This document shows, piece by piece, positions 45,786 through 55,035 of a stretch of 64,000 bases of DNA (within the stretch, counting starts at the first letter, position 1; each line of letters begins with the position of its first letter). The stretch is from Gynuella sunshinyii YC6258 (lineage in GTDB: Bacteria; Pseudomonadota; Gammaproteobacteria; Pseudomonadales; Natronospirillaceae): the NCBI RefSeq assembly GCF_000940805.1, contig NZ_CP007142.1, positions 1,836,593 through 1,900,592 of the forward strand, read 5' to 3'. The translations under genes were made by a program, and so were the position numbers. The notes under the pieces were generated by a model. The model saw only the letters and a list, made by a program, of their open reading frames with translations, was not told where the DNA came from and did not search any database.

Positions 45786-46256
45786 CTACTTTGTCAGATA
45801 AAATTCTTTCAGCATGTCATAGCGTTTTCGGTTGAGACCCATGTCTGAATATCCGGCCCGGCTGGAGGAGCGAAAATGCACCAGCCGGTTGGTTTCATCG
45901 AGATAAAACTCTGCGTCGTCATGGAATCTCATCAATGGGGTGGTAAACACGACGTAGAGATAGTCGCGGTCCTGCTTGATTATTCTGGCTCCGCCGTATT
46001 GTTTGACGGCCGCGATAATGGCTTCCATGGTGCTTTCTGGATCATGCTTGAAAGGTAAAGGACTGATTTTTTTGCCAAGGTCATCGGTTTGAGTGGAAAC
46101 GGCATTGGGTGATTCAGGTACTGCAGCCAGCTGGCCGCCTTGAATGCCCAATTGCGGAACCTGACTGTTCTGGATATAAATTCTGGCAAATCCGATACCT
46201 ATCAGTAACAGCAGAATCCCAATGACTACCCACATAACTTTTATCCCCCGTTTCAT
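45786..46256 (-). CDS. DUF1499 membrane-anchored protein
   Basis: 156 residues, one N-terminal membrane anchor (VMWVVIGILLLLIGIGFARIYI), then a periplasmic DUF1499 domain. The family's CP..NCVSS segment is present as ESPNAVSTQT, so both conserved Cys are missing. The C-terminal half (DYLYVVFTTPLMRFHDDAEFYLDE...VHFRSSSRAGYSDMGLNRKRYD) fits well. Function unknown. Divergent from the DMT transporter, convergent with the phosphatase. Confidence 0.85.
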   Translation of the reverse strand: MKRGIKVMWVVIGILLLLIGIGFARIYIQNSQVPQLGIQGGQLAAVPESPNAVSTQTDDLGKKISPLPFKHDPESTMEAIIAAVKQYGGARIIKQDRDYLYVVFTTPLMRFHDDAEFYLDETNRLVHFRSSSRAGYSDMGLNRKRYDMLKEFYLTK

Positions 46257-46335
46257 GGTCGGTCCTATTTCGATGACAGTCTGAATATTCTGATAAGCTT
46301 ACGTTCTTTTCACTAGCCACAACAGGAAATTTTGT

Positions 46336-47247
46336 ATGCATGTAAACGACAAAAAGGCGATGACTTATGCGCTCTGCGCCATTGCCCTGTGGTCTACCGT
46401 TGCCACTGCGTTCAAGCTGGCTTTGGCGGAGCAGTCGTTAATACAGCTACTGTGGCTGGCGGATCTGACAACGGTTATTGCCGTGGCGATGATTCTCTTG
46501 TGGCAGGGGCGTCTGTGGGATGCCTTGCGGGGTTTTTGCCAGCACGCAAAAATGGCGCTGGTGTTGGGCTGTATCAATCCGCTGTGCTACTACCTGGTGT
46601 TGTTTTCCGCCTATCAGCGTTTGCCGGCACAGGTGGCGCAACCCATCAATTATACCTGGGCCATTACCTTGTCACTGCTGGCGGTTCCGGTGCTGGGTCA
46701 TCGTTTCAGCCGTCGCGATCTGATCAGTATGGTTGCGGCCTATGGCGGTGTTCTGCTGATCAGCCTGGGTGGTCGTTCCTCCGGTCAGCCGGTGACAATG
46801 ACCGGTGTCGCACTGGCGTTATTCAGTACATTGTTGTGGGCGGGTTATTGGCTGATGAACTCCAAAGATCAACGCGAGCCGACCACCGCTATCTTTCAGA
46901 ATTTTCTCGCAGCGTTGCCATTCACGACGGTGTTGTTCTTATTGCAGGATCAGGCGGGAGTCTGGACTTTGAAAAGTACACTTTCCGGTATTTATGTGGG
47001 TTTGTTTGAAATGGGGATCACATTTGTATTGTGGCTACAGGCAATGAAGCACACCAGTCGTACCAGTATGATCTCCAACCTGATTTTTTTGTCACCGTTC
47101 GTGTCACTGATCCTGATCAGTCAGGTGCTCGGAGAAAAAATCGGCAGCCTGACTATTGTTGGATTGCTGGTGATCGTAGCCGCCCTATGGTTCCAGAATC
47201 AGCAAAAGACAACACAACCTGAAATATCAGAAACGCCAGCCGAGTAA
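46336..47247 (+). CDS. DMT-superfamily (EamA) transporter
   Basis: 303 residues with about ten membrane helices in two EamA repeats (YALCAIALWSTVATAFKLAL in the first; GVALALFSTLLWAGYWLMNSK in the second). Drug/metabolite exporters of this type move amino acids or related metabolites out of the cell. The substrate is unknown. ATG 46336; the 3' end overlaps the convergent lipoprotein gene by 21 bp. Confidence 0.9.
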   Translation: MHVNDKKAMTYALCAIALWSTVATAFKLALAEQSLIQLLWLADLTTVIAVAMILLWQGRLWDALRGFCQHAKMALVLGCINPLCYYLVLFSAYQRLPAQVAQPINYTWAITLSLLAVPVLGHRFSRRDLISMVAAYGGVLLISLGGRSSGQPVTMTGVALALFSTLLWAGYWLMNSKDQREPTTAIFQNFLAALPFTTVLFLLQDQAGVWTLKSTLSGIYVGLFEMGITFVLWLQAMKHTSRTSMISNLIFLSPFVSLILISQVLGEKIGSLTIVGLLVIVAALWFQNQQKTTQPEISETPAE

Positions 47248-48012
47248 CCACTGCGCGCGCATACGATAATCGACCTGCTGCCAGTCATTACGGAAACCTT
47301 CGACGGAATGTTCGTTGTAAAAGGCCAGTTCTGGCAGGGCATACAGGCTGGTGGTCAAATGGCCATAGTTCAGCGTCAGGCCGATGGGGGTGCGAATTCC
47401 ACCATAACCGAGTAAATCGCTGTTGATGGTTTCACCGTTATCTGTGATGGGGTTCTGATAGTTGAAATAGACGGCACCACCAAAATAGCCGGCCCCAAAC
47501 TCTGCCGCCAGATGAGGGCTCAGCTGCCGGACTGCCAGCAGATCAAATCCCCATTCCAGATAACTTTCATTTTTGATTGATGCATTGATATCCGCTGACC
47601 CTGCTCCCAGACTGGCTGTCAGTTTGGCTTGCCAGCGATCATTGATCAGGGAAATCAGTGAGGCTCGGGCCAGATACTGCTGATCCACGTCGATACGTCC
47701 ATCGTTACGGCCTATGAGCGCCGGGCTGATGGTACCCAGTTCCAGTGCAAATCCAATCGCCTCGTCATCATCGGACAGTCCGTTGGATGGTCTGACCCAG
47801 TGTGTCGATGAGCTTTTTTCAATCTCTTCCGGCCGGTCTTCGTGCTGATCTTCATTCCATGTTACGTCGCTGTTGAGATGACGTTCCTCCGGGTTTTCCC
47901 GACTGGCGGTTTCTGCCGCGTCGTCCAGTGAGCTGGAGCGAATAACATCGGGGCGGGTGGAAATGCATCCACTAAGCAGAATAACAGGGAGGAGTAATAC
48001 GAGACGTAACAT
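47227..48012 (-). CDS. Lipoprotein with a beta-barrel-like C-terminal part
   Basis: 261 residues starting MLRLVLLLPVILLSGC, a type II signal with lipobox LSGC. About 70 polar, low-complexity residues follow, then a strand-rich region of alternating aromatic/polar residues (AKLTASLGAGSAD, LAAEFGAGYFGGAVYF) ending in ...AQWLLGWRF. A terminal Phe is typical of outer membrane barrels, so it may be a lipid-anchored outer membrane protein. No family recognised. Start ATG 48012 chosen for the signal peptide. Confidence 0.7.
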   Translation of the reverse strand: MLRLVLLLPVILLSGCISTRPDVIRSSSLDDAAETASRENPEERHLNSDVTWNEDQHEDRPEEIEKSSSTHWVRPSNGLSDDDEAIGFALELGTISPALIGRNDGRIDVDQQYLARASLISLINDRWQAKLTASLGAGSADINASIKNESYLEWGFDLLAVRQLSPHLAAEFGAGYFGGAVYFNYQNPITDNGETINSDLLGYGGIRTPIGLTLNYGHLTTSLYALPELAFYNEHSVEGFRNDWQQVDYRMRAQWLLGWRF

Positions 48013-48135
48013 GGTTGCATGGAATCCTTGCGCAATATTGATTGGGCTGCAGAGTATGGTCAATCAGATGTGAATTGCTTATGAATCAGAGCAGATTCCC
48101 CAGGCTAAAACTGGGGAGAGCTGCTGGAACATACT

Positions 48136-48615
48136 TTAGATGAGTTTATGTTTTGACACCACAATACCGCTTTCATCGGCATACACCCAGTCTTCCGGAT
48201 CAACAGTGGCGCCGGCGAAATGTAATGTGACATTCACTTCGCCCTGATCCCGTTTGACTGAACGACGTGGGATGCTGTTCAGTGCCTTGATGCCGAGTTG
48301 CAGGGTTTTCAATGCTTCCACGTCCCGGATACAGCCGTTGATGATAATTCCGGACCAGCCATTCTTGACCAGATCATCACCGATCATGTCTCCCAGCAGG
48401 GCGTAATCCATTGATGCCTGCCCATCCACCACCATAACCTTGCCATGTCCGGAAGTGACAGACATGGCTTTGATCTTGGAGTTGTCATTCAGACAACTGA
48501 TCGTCACTGCCTGGCCATAAAACTGGTGTACACCACCAAAATCCCGAAAACCAGGGCTCAGGATACTCAGGCTTTCTTCAAATTCATCGCATAAATCAGG
48601 TGTGGAAATGTTCAT
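48136..48615 (-). CDS. rraA: RNase E activity regulator RraA
   Basis: 159 residues, similar in length to E. coli RraA (161). Blocks ISTPDLCDEFEE, FGGVHQFYGQAVTISC, VVDGQASMDYALLGDMIGDDLVKNGWSGIIINGCIRD match. RraA binds RNase E and slows RNA decay. Some RraA-like proteins are aldolases, but the GCIRD stretch and length do not separate the two. Stands alone with a free upstream region. Confidence 0.85.
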   Translation of the reverse strand: MNISTPDLCDEFEESLSILSPGFRDFGGVHQFYGQAVTISCLNDNSKIKAMSVTSGHGKVMVVDGQASMDYALLGDMIGDDLVKNGWSGIIINGCIRDVEALKTLQLGIKALNSIPRRSVKRDQGEVNVTLHFAGATVDPEDWVYADESGIVVSKHKLI

Positions 48616-48854
48616 GATGTCTCCTCCAGTATTATTGTGTGTATGATTTCCAGCGCTCTCTGCGTAGCGTCTTGTGGAAAATCGGTGCTGAAATCATTTT
48701 CCCCATGAGTTCAGCAATGTCATTGTCACTAAAACAGGCTATATTCGTCAGCGGGGATTAATCAGCTGATTAAAAATGATGAATTTAATCGCTTGCTTAG
48801 TTTCTTGATTGGCGTAGTGTCCTTCTATTTACAATAAAAGCAACCGTTACCGCT

Positions 48855-49481
48855 ATGAAAACCGGCAGACCCAGGCAGAGCGAAAAAACAGATGCCCGAA
48901 GTGCACTGATTGCAGCCGCTCAAGAGTTGTTTTTAAAGCATGATTTTGATCATGTTTCCACTCGACAAATAGCTAATCTTGCCGGAGTGAATTCGGCGCT
49001 GATTGCTTATTATTTTGGGAATAAAATCGGCCTGTTCGAAAATGCCATGAAGGAAATGCTGGCTCCAGTGGTAACGCTGTTGAATGAGACCATTCAGGAC
49101 CCCTCTCCCGAGTTTTTGAAACAGCTGATGCTGACGGTATCCAGACGCATTCCGGCAGATATGGCACGGTTGATTATCAGAACGCTGTTGTCAGACAATC
49201 AGTTACTGAAAACCCTGGTGGTGAATGAACTGGCCCGGCCAATGAATGTTCGTTTACGCAAGGTGCTGACCAAATTACAGAATAATAACCTGATTGATCC
49301 GGCGGAAGATCCCAAGCTGCTCAGCTTTTTGTTAGCAGCGTTGTTGATCTTCCCATTGGCGATGCAGCCGATCGGTGAGGAAATTCTGGATTATCCGTTC
49401 AATGCGGAAAATCGTGAGCGGTTGGCGCAAGCGCAAATAACCTTGCTGATGCATGGAGTTCTGAACCCCGCGCATTCTTGA
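48855..49481 (+). CDS. TetR-family transcriptional regulator
   Basis: 208 residues. Helix-turn-helix at residues 15-60 (ALIAAAQELFLKHDFDHVSTRQIANLAGVNSALIAYYFGNKIGLFE). Ligand-binding C-terminal domain without a known signature. The RND-type exporter starts 15 bp after it on the same strand, so the regulator probably controls the transporter. Confidence 0.9.
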   Translation: MKTGRPRQSEKTDARSALIAAAQELFLKHDFDHVSTRQIANLAGVNSALIAYYFGNKIGLFENAMKEMLAPVVTLLNETIQDPSPEFLKQLMLTVSRRIPADMARLIIRTLLSDNQLLKTLVVNELARPMNVRLRKVLTKLQNNNLIDPAEDPKLLSFLLAALLIFPLAMQPIGEEILDYPFNAENRERLAQAQITLLMHGVLNPAHS

Positions 49482-49495
49482 GTGACAGGACAATT

Positions 49496-51916
49496 ATGAG
49501 GCAGTGGAAACATAACATCGAACTGAAGCTGGTTCGTCTGGTGGAGATCATCCACCGTCATCCTGGACGTTTTATTTCCGTAGTGGTTGCATTTACCTTA
49601 TTAATGGCAACACAGTTGTGGTTTGTGCGTTTTGATACTTCCACCGAAAGTTTTCTGTCAGATCAGGATCCTGACATCCTGGCACTGAACGCTTCCCGGG
49701 AACAATATGGCCGTTCCGACTTTATCTTATTGACTATCCGTGCGGATGAAATCTTCAACTTCGAATTTCTGACCCGCCTTCAGGCTTTGCAGGATGACCT
49801 CGAACACCACGTCAACTGGGTGGATGATGTCGACAGCCTGCTGACGGCCAGAGAGACCCGTGGGAGCAGTGATGGTTTTGTGGTGGGCGACTACTTTGAT
49901 CCCTATCCGGAAACCCAACAGCAACTCGATGTTATTCGCGACAAAATGAACGCAGATCCGTTGTTGCAGGATATGTTGATTTCCGCCGATGGCCACTACA
50001 CCACCATGACGATTCGACCGGTGACGTATGATATCGACGAAAGTGCGGTGCCCAGCGATGCATTTGATGATATGGCGTTTAGCGATGACATGACCGTGTT
50101 GGTGGAACCCGCCGTAGAAAGGCCATTGTTGCCGGCCGCAAAAATGGATGCCATGGTGGATCAGGTCGCCGCGATCGTCGAGCCTTACCGGCAGCAGGGA
50201 ATGGAACTGTACATGGGAGGTATGCCAGTGGTTTCCCATGGACTGACCCGGTCCATGATCCGGGAGATGCTCATGTTCATGCCGCTGGCCATGATCACTA
50301 TCGTCATTTTTTTGGGGCTGTTGTTTCGTCGCCGTGAGGGGGTGCAGTTTCCGATGATCGTGGTATTGATGACCATGCTGACCCTGGCGGGTTTAATCTG
50401 CCTGTTGCGGATTCCGGTCATGTTACCGATGATGATCGTGCCGACCTTCATATTGACCGTGACCATTGGTGATGCGGTCCACTTCATGTCGATTTTTTTT
50501 GATTATTATGATCAGGGCATGGAGAAGCTGGAAGCACTGAAACGAACCATGCGGCTGACCGCGATTCCGATTATTCTGACCAGTCTGACAACGGCGGCCG
50601 GGCTGTTGTCTTTTGTGGGGGCACCCATTATTCCGCTCAGTTATCTGGGTTTTTTCTCAGCCATTGGTGTTGTGATCGCCTTGTCGTATTCGCTGATACT
50701 GATTCCGGCATTGATCAGCCGGTTTGAGATAAAACGTAAAGCCATTCCTGCCGCTTCAAACAATACCGCCATTGGCAGATTTATCGACTGGCATATTCGG
50801 ACCAGTATTCGCTTTCCGGTCATGATCATGGTGATCACCGTTGGATTGTTTCTGTTGGCGGGCTGGGGGATCAGGCAGCTTGAATTTTCTCACAACCCTC
50901 TTAAGTGGCTGCCAAAACATATGGAGGCCCGGCATGCAATTGAAACCATTGATGAACACATGGGCGGATCTATTCCGGTGGAAATCATTATTGATACCGG
51001 TGTTGTTAATGGCCTGTACAATCCCGATGTGCTTCACCAGATGGACGCTGCGGTGACGTGGCTGGAAGGTTATAAAACCCCTGATTTTGCCGTTGCCAAA
51101 GTATCTGGCCTGACTTATGTGGTTAAGGAGAGCAATCAGGCTTTGCACAACGGTGATCCGGCTGAATATGTGATACCGGATGATCGGGCGGTGATTGCCA
51201 ACGAACTGTTTATCTTTGAAAACTCCGGTGCTGATGAACTGAAACGCATCGTTGACAGCCAGTTCCAACAGACCCGAATGGTCGTGATTATGCCGTGGAT
51301 AGACACGACGCTGTATCGTCCGTTTCAGGATGAAATATCAGCCCGGCTACAGCAGCAGTTCGAGGGGTTGGCTACGGTGGAAATTACCGGTGTCGCGCCG
51401 GTGCTGGGTAAAACCCTCTACTCAGTGATTCGTACCACCGCCCGCAGCTATGCCATTGCGTTTGCAGTGATTGCTGTCATGTTGATGATCATGTTATCCA
51501 GTATTCGTCTCGGACTCATTGCCATGATTCCCAACCTGTTGCCAATCGTGTGCATGATGGGTTTGATGCATTATCTGGATATTCCGCTGGACATGTTCAC
51601 GATACTCGTTGCGTCCATCGCCATTGGTATTGCGGTGGACGATACCGTTCACTTTATGCACCACTTTCGCGAGTACTACACCAATGGTCACGACGTACGG
51701 GATGCTATTACCCGTACCCTGCATACTTCTGGCAAAGCCATGCTGACCACCTCTATTGTACTCTGCTGTGGCTTTGGCACTTTACTGGCGTCCAGTATGC
51801 TTAATGTCCGCAATTTCGGTTTGCTCATTTCAATCACCATTGCGCTGGCATTGATTGCGGATTTTCTGCTTTCACCGGCGTTGATGATGCGCTTGTATGA
51901 CAAAAAGAAACGTTAG
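49496..51916 (+). CDS. RND-superfamily (MMPL/HAE3-type) exporter
   Basis: 806 residues with about 12 membrane helices in two repeats. Each carries a periplasmic loop and a sterol-sensing-like domain: VTIGDAVHFMSIFFDYYD in the first half, GIAVDDTVHFMHHFREYY in the second, with the Asp typical of proton relay. It resembles single-gene MMPL exporters for lipids or hydrophobic compounds rather than AcrB (which has about 1,050 residues). I prefer ATG 49496 over TTG 49478 because CAGGA is well placed. Coupled with a TetR regulator. Confidence 0.88.
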   Translation: MRQWKHNIELKLVRLVEIIHRHPGRFISVVVAFTLLMATQLWFVRFDTSTESFLSDQDPDILALNASREQYGRSDFILLTIRADEIFNFEFLTRLQALQDDLEHHVNWVDDVDSLLTARETRGSSDGFVVGDYFDPYPETQQQLDVIRDKMNADPLLQDMLISADGHYTTMTIRPVTYDIDESAVPSDAFDDMAFSDDMTVLVEPAVERPLLPAAKMDAMVDQVAAIVEPYRQQGMELYMGGMPVVSHGLTRSMIREMLMFMPLAMITIVIFLGLLFRRREGVQFPMIVVLMTMLTLAGLICLLRIPVMLPMMIVPTFILTVTIGDAVHFMSIFFDYYDQGMEKLEALKRTMRLTAIPIILTSLTTAAGLLSFVGAPIIPLSYLGFFSAIGVVIALSYSLILIPALISRFEIKRKAIPAASNNTAIGRFIDWHIRTSIRFPVMIMVITVGLFLLAGWGIRQLEFSHNPLKWLPKHMEARHAIETIDEHMGGSIPVEIIIDTGVVNGLYNPDVLHQMDAAVTWLEGYKTPDFAVAKVSGLTYVVKESNQALHNGDPAEYVIPDDRAVIANELFIFENSGADELKRIVDSQFQQTRMVVIMPWIDTTLYRPFQDEISARLQQQFEGLATVEITGVAPVLGKTLYSVIRTTARSYAIAFAVIAVMLMIMLSSIRLGLIAMIPNLLPIVCMMGLMHYLDIPLDMFTILVASIAIGIAVDDTVHFMHHFREYYTNGHDVRDAITRTLHTSGKAMLTTSIVLCCGFGTLLASSMLNVRNFGLLISITIALALIADFLLSPALMMRLYDKKKR

Positions 51917-52282
51917 CGGCTTGGTGGCGTGGATCGGTTGGTCGGTCGCTGTTTTTTCGGTAGTGGTTATTTTCTGACCGGTCATGAAAGCATACTTGAG
52001 TTCTTGGAAGAAGATAGTTGAAATTTAGACACATGAACAGTGCAATGCTGACATTAAAGTGGATCCTGCAAAAATAATGAGTTTGTGTTGGTTTTTGGAT
52101 TGGGTGTCATTTATGCCTTTCGTTGGCATTTTATATAAAAGGGTTTATGTCTGTAGTACAGGCAGATACTGCTATACGTTCCGAACAGCTCAACACTATT
52201 CAGGTGTTGAGCCCTCCCAATGAAGCTGATTCAAAGTTCAAAACAACAGCCACAGAGTTATGTGGCTGTTGTTGTTTGACAC
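51917..52282. other. Gap between convergent genes, with a terminator
   Basis: About 365 bases with no coding frame. The only clear element is the strong hairpin at 52242-52273. Confidence 0.5.
52242..52273. terminator. Strong bidirectional hairpin before tnaA's 3' end
   Basis: A 13-bp perfect stem (52242-52254 with 52261-52273) and 6-base loop between the exporter gene and convergent tnaA. The T-rich arm on the plus side ends GTTGTTGTTTG. Confidence 0.65.
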
Positions 52283-53743
52283 TTAAAGCGCTTCGCACTC
52301 CTCAGGCCGGTTTTGGATGGAGACAGCCGTGACTTCCTGCAGTCGGGCGGTGAAATGACGAAGTACCTTGGGTTCGTAGGTGAAAGAGAGTCCTTTGATG
52401 TTGGCGGCATTCCGCTTGACCTGCTCAAACGCTTCAATGATGAAGTCCATATGGGTTTGAGTGTAAGTGGCTCTGGGGATGGTCAGGCGCAGCAGTTCCG
52501 CCGGACAAGGATGCTGCTTGCCGGTGACCGGATCACGACCCAGTAGCAGCGAACCAATTTCGACCGCGCGAATGCCGGCCACTTTGTATAATTCACACGC
52601 CAGCGCATGAGCCGGAAACTGTTCTGCCGGAATATGAGGCAACAGCCGGCCGGCATCTACGAATGCGGCATGACCACCAGCCTGCTGACAGGCAATTCCA
52701 GCATTTTCCAGGCCGTTTACCAGATAAGCCACTTGTCTGATTCGGTATTCGAGCCAGTCCTGGCGCATACCATCGTAAAGTCCGACTGCCAGTCGTTCCA
52801 TTGCACCACCTTCCAGGCCGCCATAGGTTGGAAAACCTTCCTGGACCACACAGATGGTTCGACATTCGTTGTATGCCTCCAGCAGGGAGTCATCTTTAAA
52901 GCACAACAAACCTCCCATCGGCACCATGGCATCTTTTTTGGCAGACATGGCCAGAATATCTGCATAGCGATAGCTTTCACGGGTAATCTCGGTAATGGTC
53001 CAATTTTGGTAACCGGGTTCGCGTTGCTGGATGAAGTAGGCGTTTTCAGCAAACCGTGCGGAGTCCATGACCACTGGAATATCGTATTTCCGGGCGATTG
53101 CATAGACCGCTTTCAGGTTGGCCAGAGAGACTGGCTGACCGCCGGATGAGTTACAGGTAATGGTACTGACGATGTAAGGCACGTTGGCCGGACCGATCTC
53201 CTGGATGGCATTTTCCAGTTTATGCAGGTCGAAGTTGCCTTTGAAATCGGCATAGACCGCGGTATTGAAGGCTTCTTCGGTATAGACATTGCGGGCCACA
53301 CAACAGTTCAGTTGAGTATGCCCCTGGGTGGTGTCAAAGAAGTAGTTTGACAGAGCGACCATATTTCTCCGATCCAGGCCTTTTTCCCTCTCGCGTTTGG
53401 CAATCAGGACGGGAATATAGATCTGCTCGGCACCGCGGCCCTGGTGGGTGGGAATGGTGTATTGATAACCAAAGATATCCGCGACTGCCGCCGCCAGCCG
53501 GTGATAACTGCGACTGCCGCTGTAGGCTTCATCGCCACACAGCATGGCGGCCTGCATGTTCTGGGTCACTGCACCGGTACCGCTGTCGGTCAGCAGGTCG
53601 ATAAACACGTCTTCGCTATCCAGCAGAAACGGATTCATTCCTGCTTTCAGAATGGCGCTTTCACGGTATTCACGGGTAGTGCGTTTAACGGGTTCTATAA
53701 CACGGATGCGAAATGGTTCTGGCAGATGTTTAAAATTTTCCAT
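52283..53743 (-). CDS. tnaA: Tryptophanase
   Basis: PLP-dependent beta-elimination of tryptophan to indole, pyruvate and ammonia. The opening [24 protein letters not shown] is identical to E. coli TnaA. The PLP lysine is in [13 protein letters not shown], and [20 protein letters not shown] follows. 486 residues, with about 15 extra at the C-terminus compared with E. coli's 471. Tyrosine phenol-lyase is a close relative, but the N-terminus and length fit TnaA. No tnaB permease follows. A short leader peptide lies upstream (see 53783-53848). Confidence 0.96.
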   Translation of the reverse strand: MENFKHLPEPFRIRVIEPVKRTTREYRESAILKAGMNPFLLDSEDVFIDLLTDSGTGAVTQNMQAAMLCGDEAYSGSRSYHRLAAAVADIFGYQYTIPTHQGRGAEQIYIPVLIAKREREKGLDRRNMVALSNYFFDTTQGHTQLNCCVARNVYTEEAFNTAVYADFKGNFDLHKLENAIQEIGPANVPYIVSTITCNSSGGQPVSLANLKAVYAIARKYDIPVVMDSARFAENAYFIQQREPGYQNWTITEITRESYRYADILAMSAKKDAMVPMGGLLCFKDDSLLEAYNECRTICVVQEGFPTYGGLEGGAMERLAVGLYDGMRQDWLEYRIRQVAYLVNGLENAGIACQQAGGHAAFVDAGRLLPHIPAEQFPAHALACELYKVAGIRAVEIGSLLLGRDPVTGKQHPCPAELLRLTIPRATYTQTHMDFIIEAFEQVKRNAANIKGLSFTYEPKVLRHFTARLQEVTAVSIQNRPEECEAL

Positions 53744-53782
53744 AATTCAATCCTCATAACGGCTGTACAGGGACAGACGCTG

Positions 53783-53848
53783 TTACCGATCTCCAACTGG
53801 ACGATCAGCGATAAAAATGATGAATGTCCGCCACCGCTTCAAAAGCAT
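53783..53848 (-). CDS. Possible TnaC-like leader peptide
   Basis: A 21-codon frame starting ATG 53848, 39 bp before tnaA. It contains one Trp (residue 6) and, 11 residues later, a Pro in ADRP, followed by four more residues. E. coli TnaC has Trp12 and Pro24 near its end (DHRP). The resemblance is partial: no Asp four residues after Trp, no clear RBS, and the spacer to tnaA is much shorter than in E. coli. Confidence 0.3.
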   Translation of the reverse strand: MLLKRWRTFIIFIADRPVGDR

Positions 53849-54221
53849 GACAAATAGAAGCGCGATGACAGCAATGACTGTGTACTGCAGAAGTACCGGG
53901 ACAGGAGTCAGATATGAGGAAAGAAGAAGGCGATTTTATAATCCAGAGTATACCAATCGGGCATGTTTGTTCTGGGATGCATAAAAACCTCAACGATGAT
54001 TGTTGGAGTTGATTAAAACCATGCGCTTGGGCATGTGAAGAATGTATATATCAAAAGCAGTGTTGCGGCGCAATCATGGAACCTGTTGGATAATTGTAAC
54101 GATGGTATCTGCTTTGAAGCGGCGCAAATACTGCAAGCGAATTTGATGGAATAGAAAAGCTGGCGAGATTATTTGCAATGGCTACGGTTTTTCAGGACTA
54201 TTTGCCGCTGAATAATATGTA
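53849..54221. other. Gap between divergent tnaA and the membrane protein gene
   Basis: About 370 bases. It should hold both promoters, but no box was certain. Confidence 0.4.
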
Positions 54222-54971
54222 GTGGGTATGGTAATCCGTCAAATGAACAGTCAACAACAGCAAGCACCCAAGAAACAGAAAGGTTTTCTGGCCAATCTTG
54301 CGTTTAATATCATTATTCCTGTCGTCATTCTCAGTAAGTTTAATGGCGAAGACTCCCTTGGCCCCATGTGGTCCATTGTTGTGGCCCTGGCATTTCCGAT
54401 TGTATATGGCATCTGGGAGTTGAAAGATTCCGGCAAGGTTAACCCGATGTCCATCCTCGGGATCGTCAGTGTATTTCTCACCGGCGGTATCAGCTTGCTT
54501 AAACTGGATCCCAAGTACATTGCCATCAAGGAAGCCACAATTCCGGCGTTGATCGGTATCATGGTTATTTTAAGTCAGCGCAGCCGTTATCCGTTGGTAA
54601 ACCTGTTTCTGTTTAACGAGCAGGTGATTGATGTCGCCAAAGTGAAGGATATTATTCGTGAGCGCGGTCTGGACAGTGAGTTTGCCAGCAAACTGCGTAA
54701 CGTTTCCTACATCATCGCCAGCTCTTTCTTTCTGTCTTCAGTGCTGAATTATGTTCTGGCCAAGTGGATAATGGTCAGTCCTGCGGGTACTGAGGCTTAT
54801 ACCGAAGAACTGGCCAAGATGACGGCACTGAGTTATCCCGTGATCGCGCTGCCCAGTATGGTGGTGCTGTTTGCCGGACTCTGGTACATGATGACGCAGT
54901 TAAGGCATATGACCGGTTTGAAGATGGAGGAGATGCTGGTGGGACAGCATCAGGAAAGTCAGCGGGAATAA
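54222..54971 (+). CDS. VC0807-family-like integral membrane protein
   Basis: 249 residues, about six membrane helices (for example LAFNIIIPVVILSKF, MWSIVVALAFPIVYGIW, VSYIIASSFFLSSVLNYVLAKWI). It resembles the uncharacterised VC0807 family. GTG 54222 gives the longest product; ATG 54228 and 54243 are equal candidates, none with a clear RBS. Function unknown. Confidence 0.65.
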   Translation: MGMVIRQMNSQQQQAPKKQKGFLANLAFNIIIPVVILSKFNGEDSLGPMWSIVVALAFPIVYGIWELKDSGKVNPMSILGIVSVFLTGGISLLKLDPKYIAIKEATIPALIGIMVILSQRSRYPLVNLFLFNEQVIDVAKVKDIIRERGLDSEFASKLRNVSYIIASSFFLSSVLNYVLAKWIMVSPAGTEAYTEELAKMTALSYPVIALPSMVVLFAGLWYMMTQLRHMTGLKMEEMLVGQHQESQRE

Positions 54972-55011
54972 CGTTTGGCCAGGCTGCATGCTTTGGCCGG
55001 ATTCATCGTTG

Positions 55012-55034
55012 CAGGCCCGTTTCCGGGCCTGTTT
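55012..55034 (+). terminator. Rho-independent terminator
   Basis: Stem CAGGCCCG (55012-55019) / CGGGCCTG (55024-55031), loop TTTC, then a short T run, between two convergent genes. Confidence 0.65.
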
Positions 55035-55035
55035 C

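Noticed and set aside
52283-53743. Tyrosine phenol-lyase
   Set aside because: The N-terminus matches E. coli TnaA closely, so tryptophanase is preferred.
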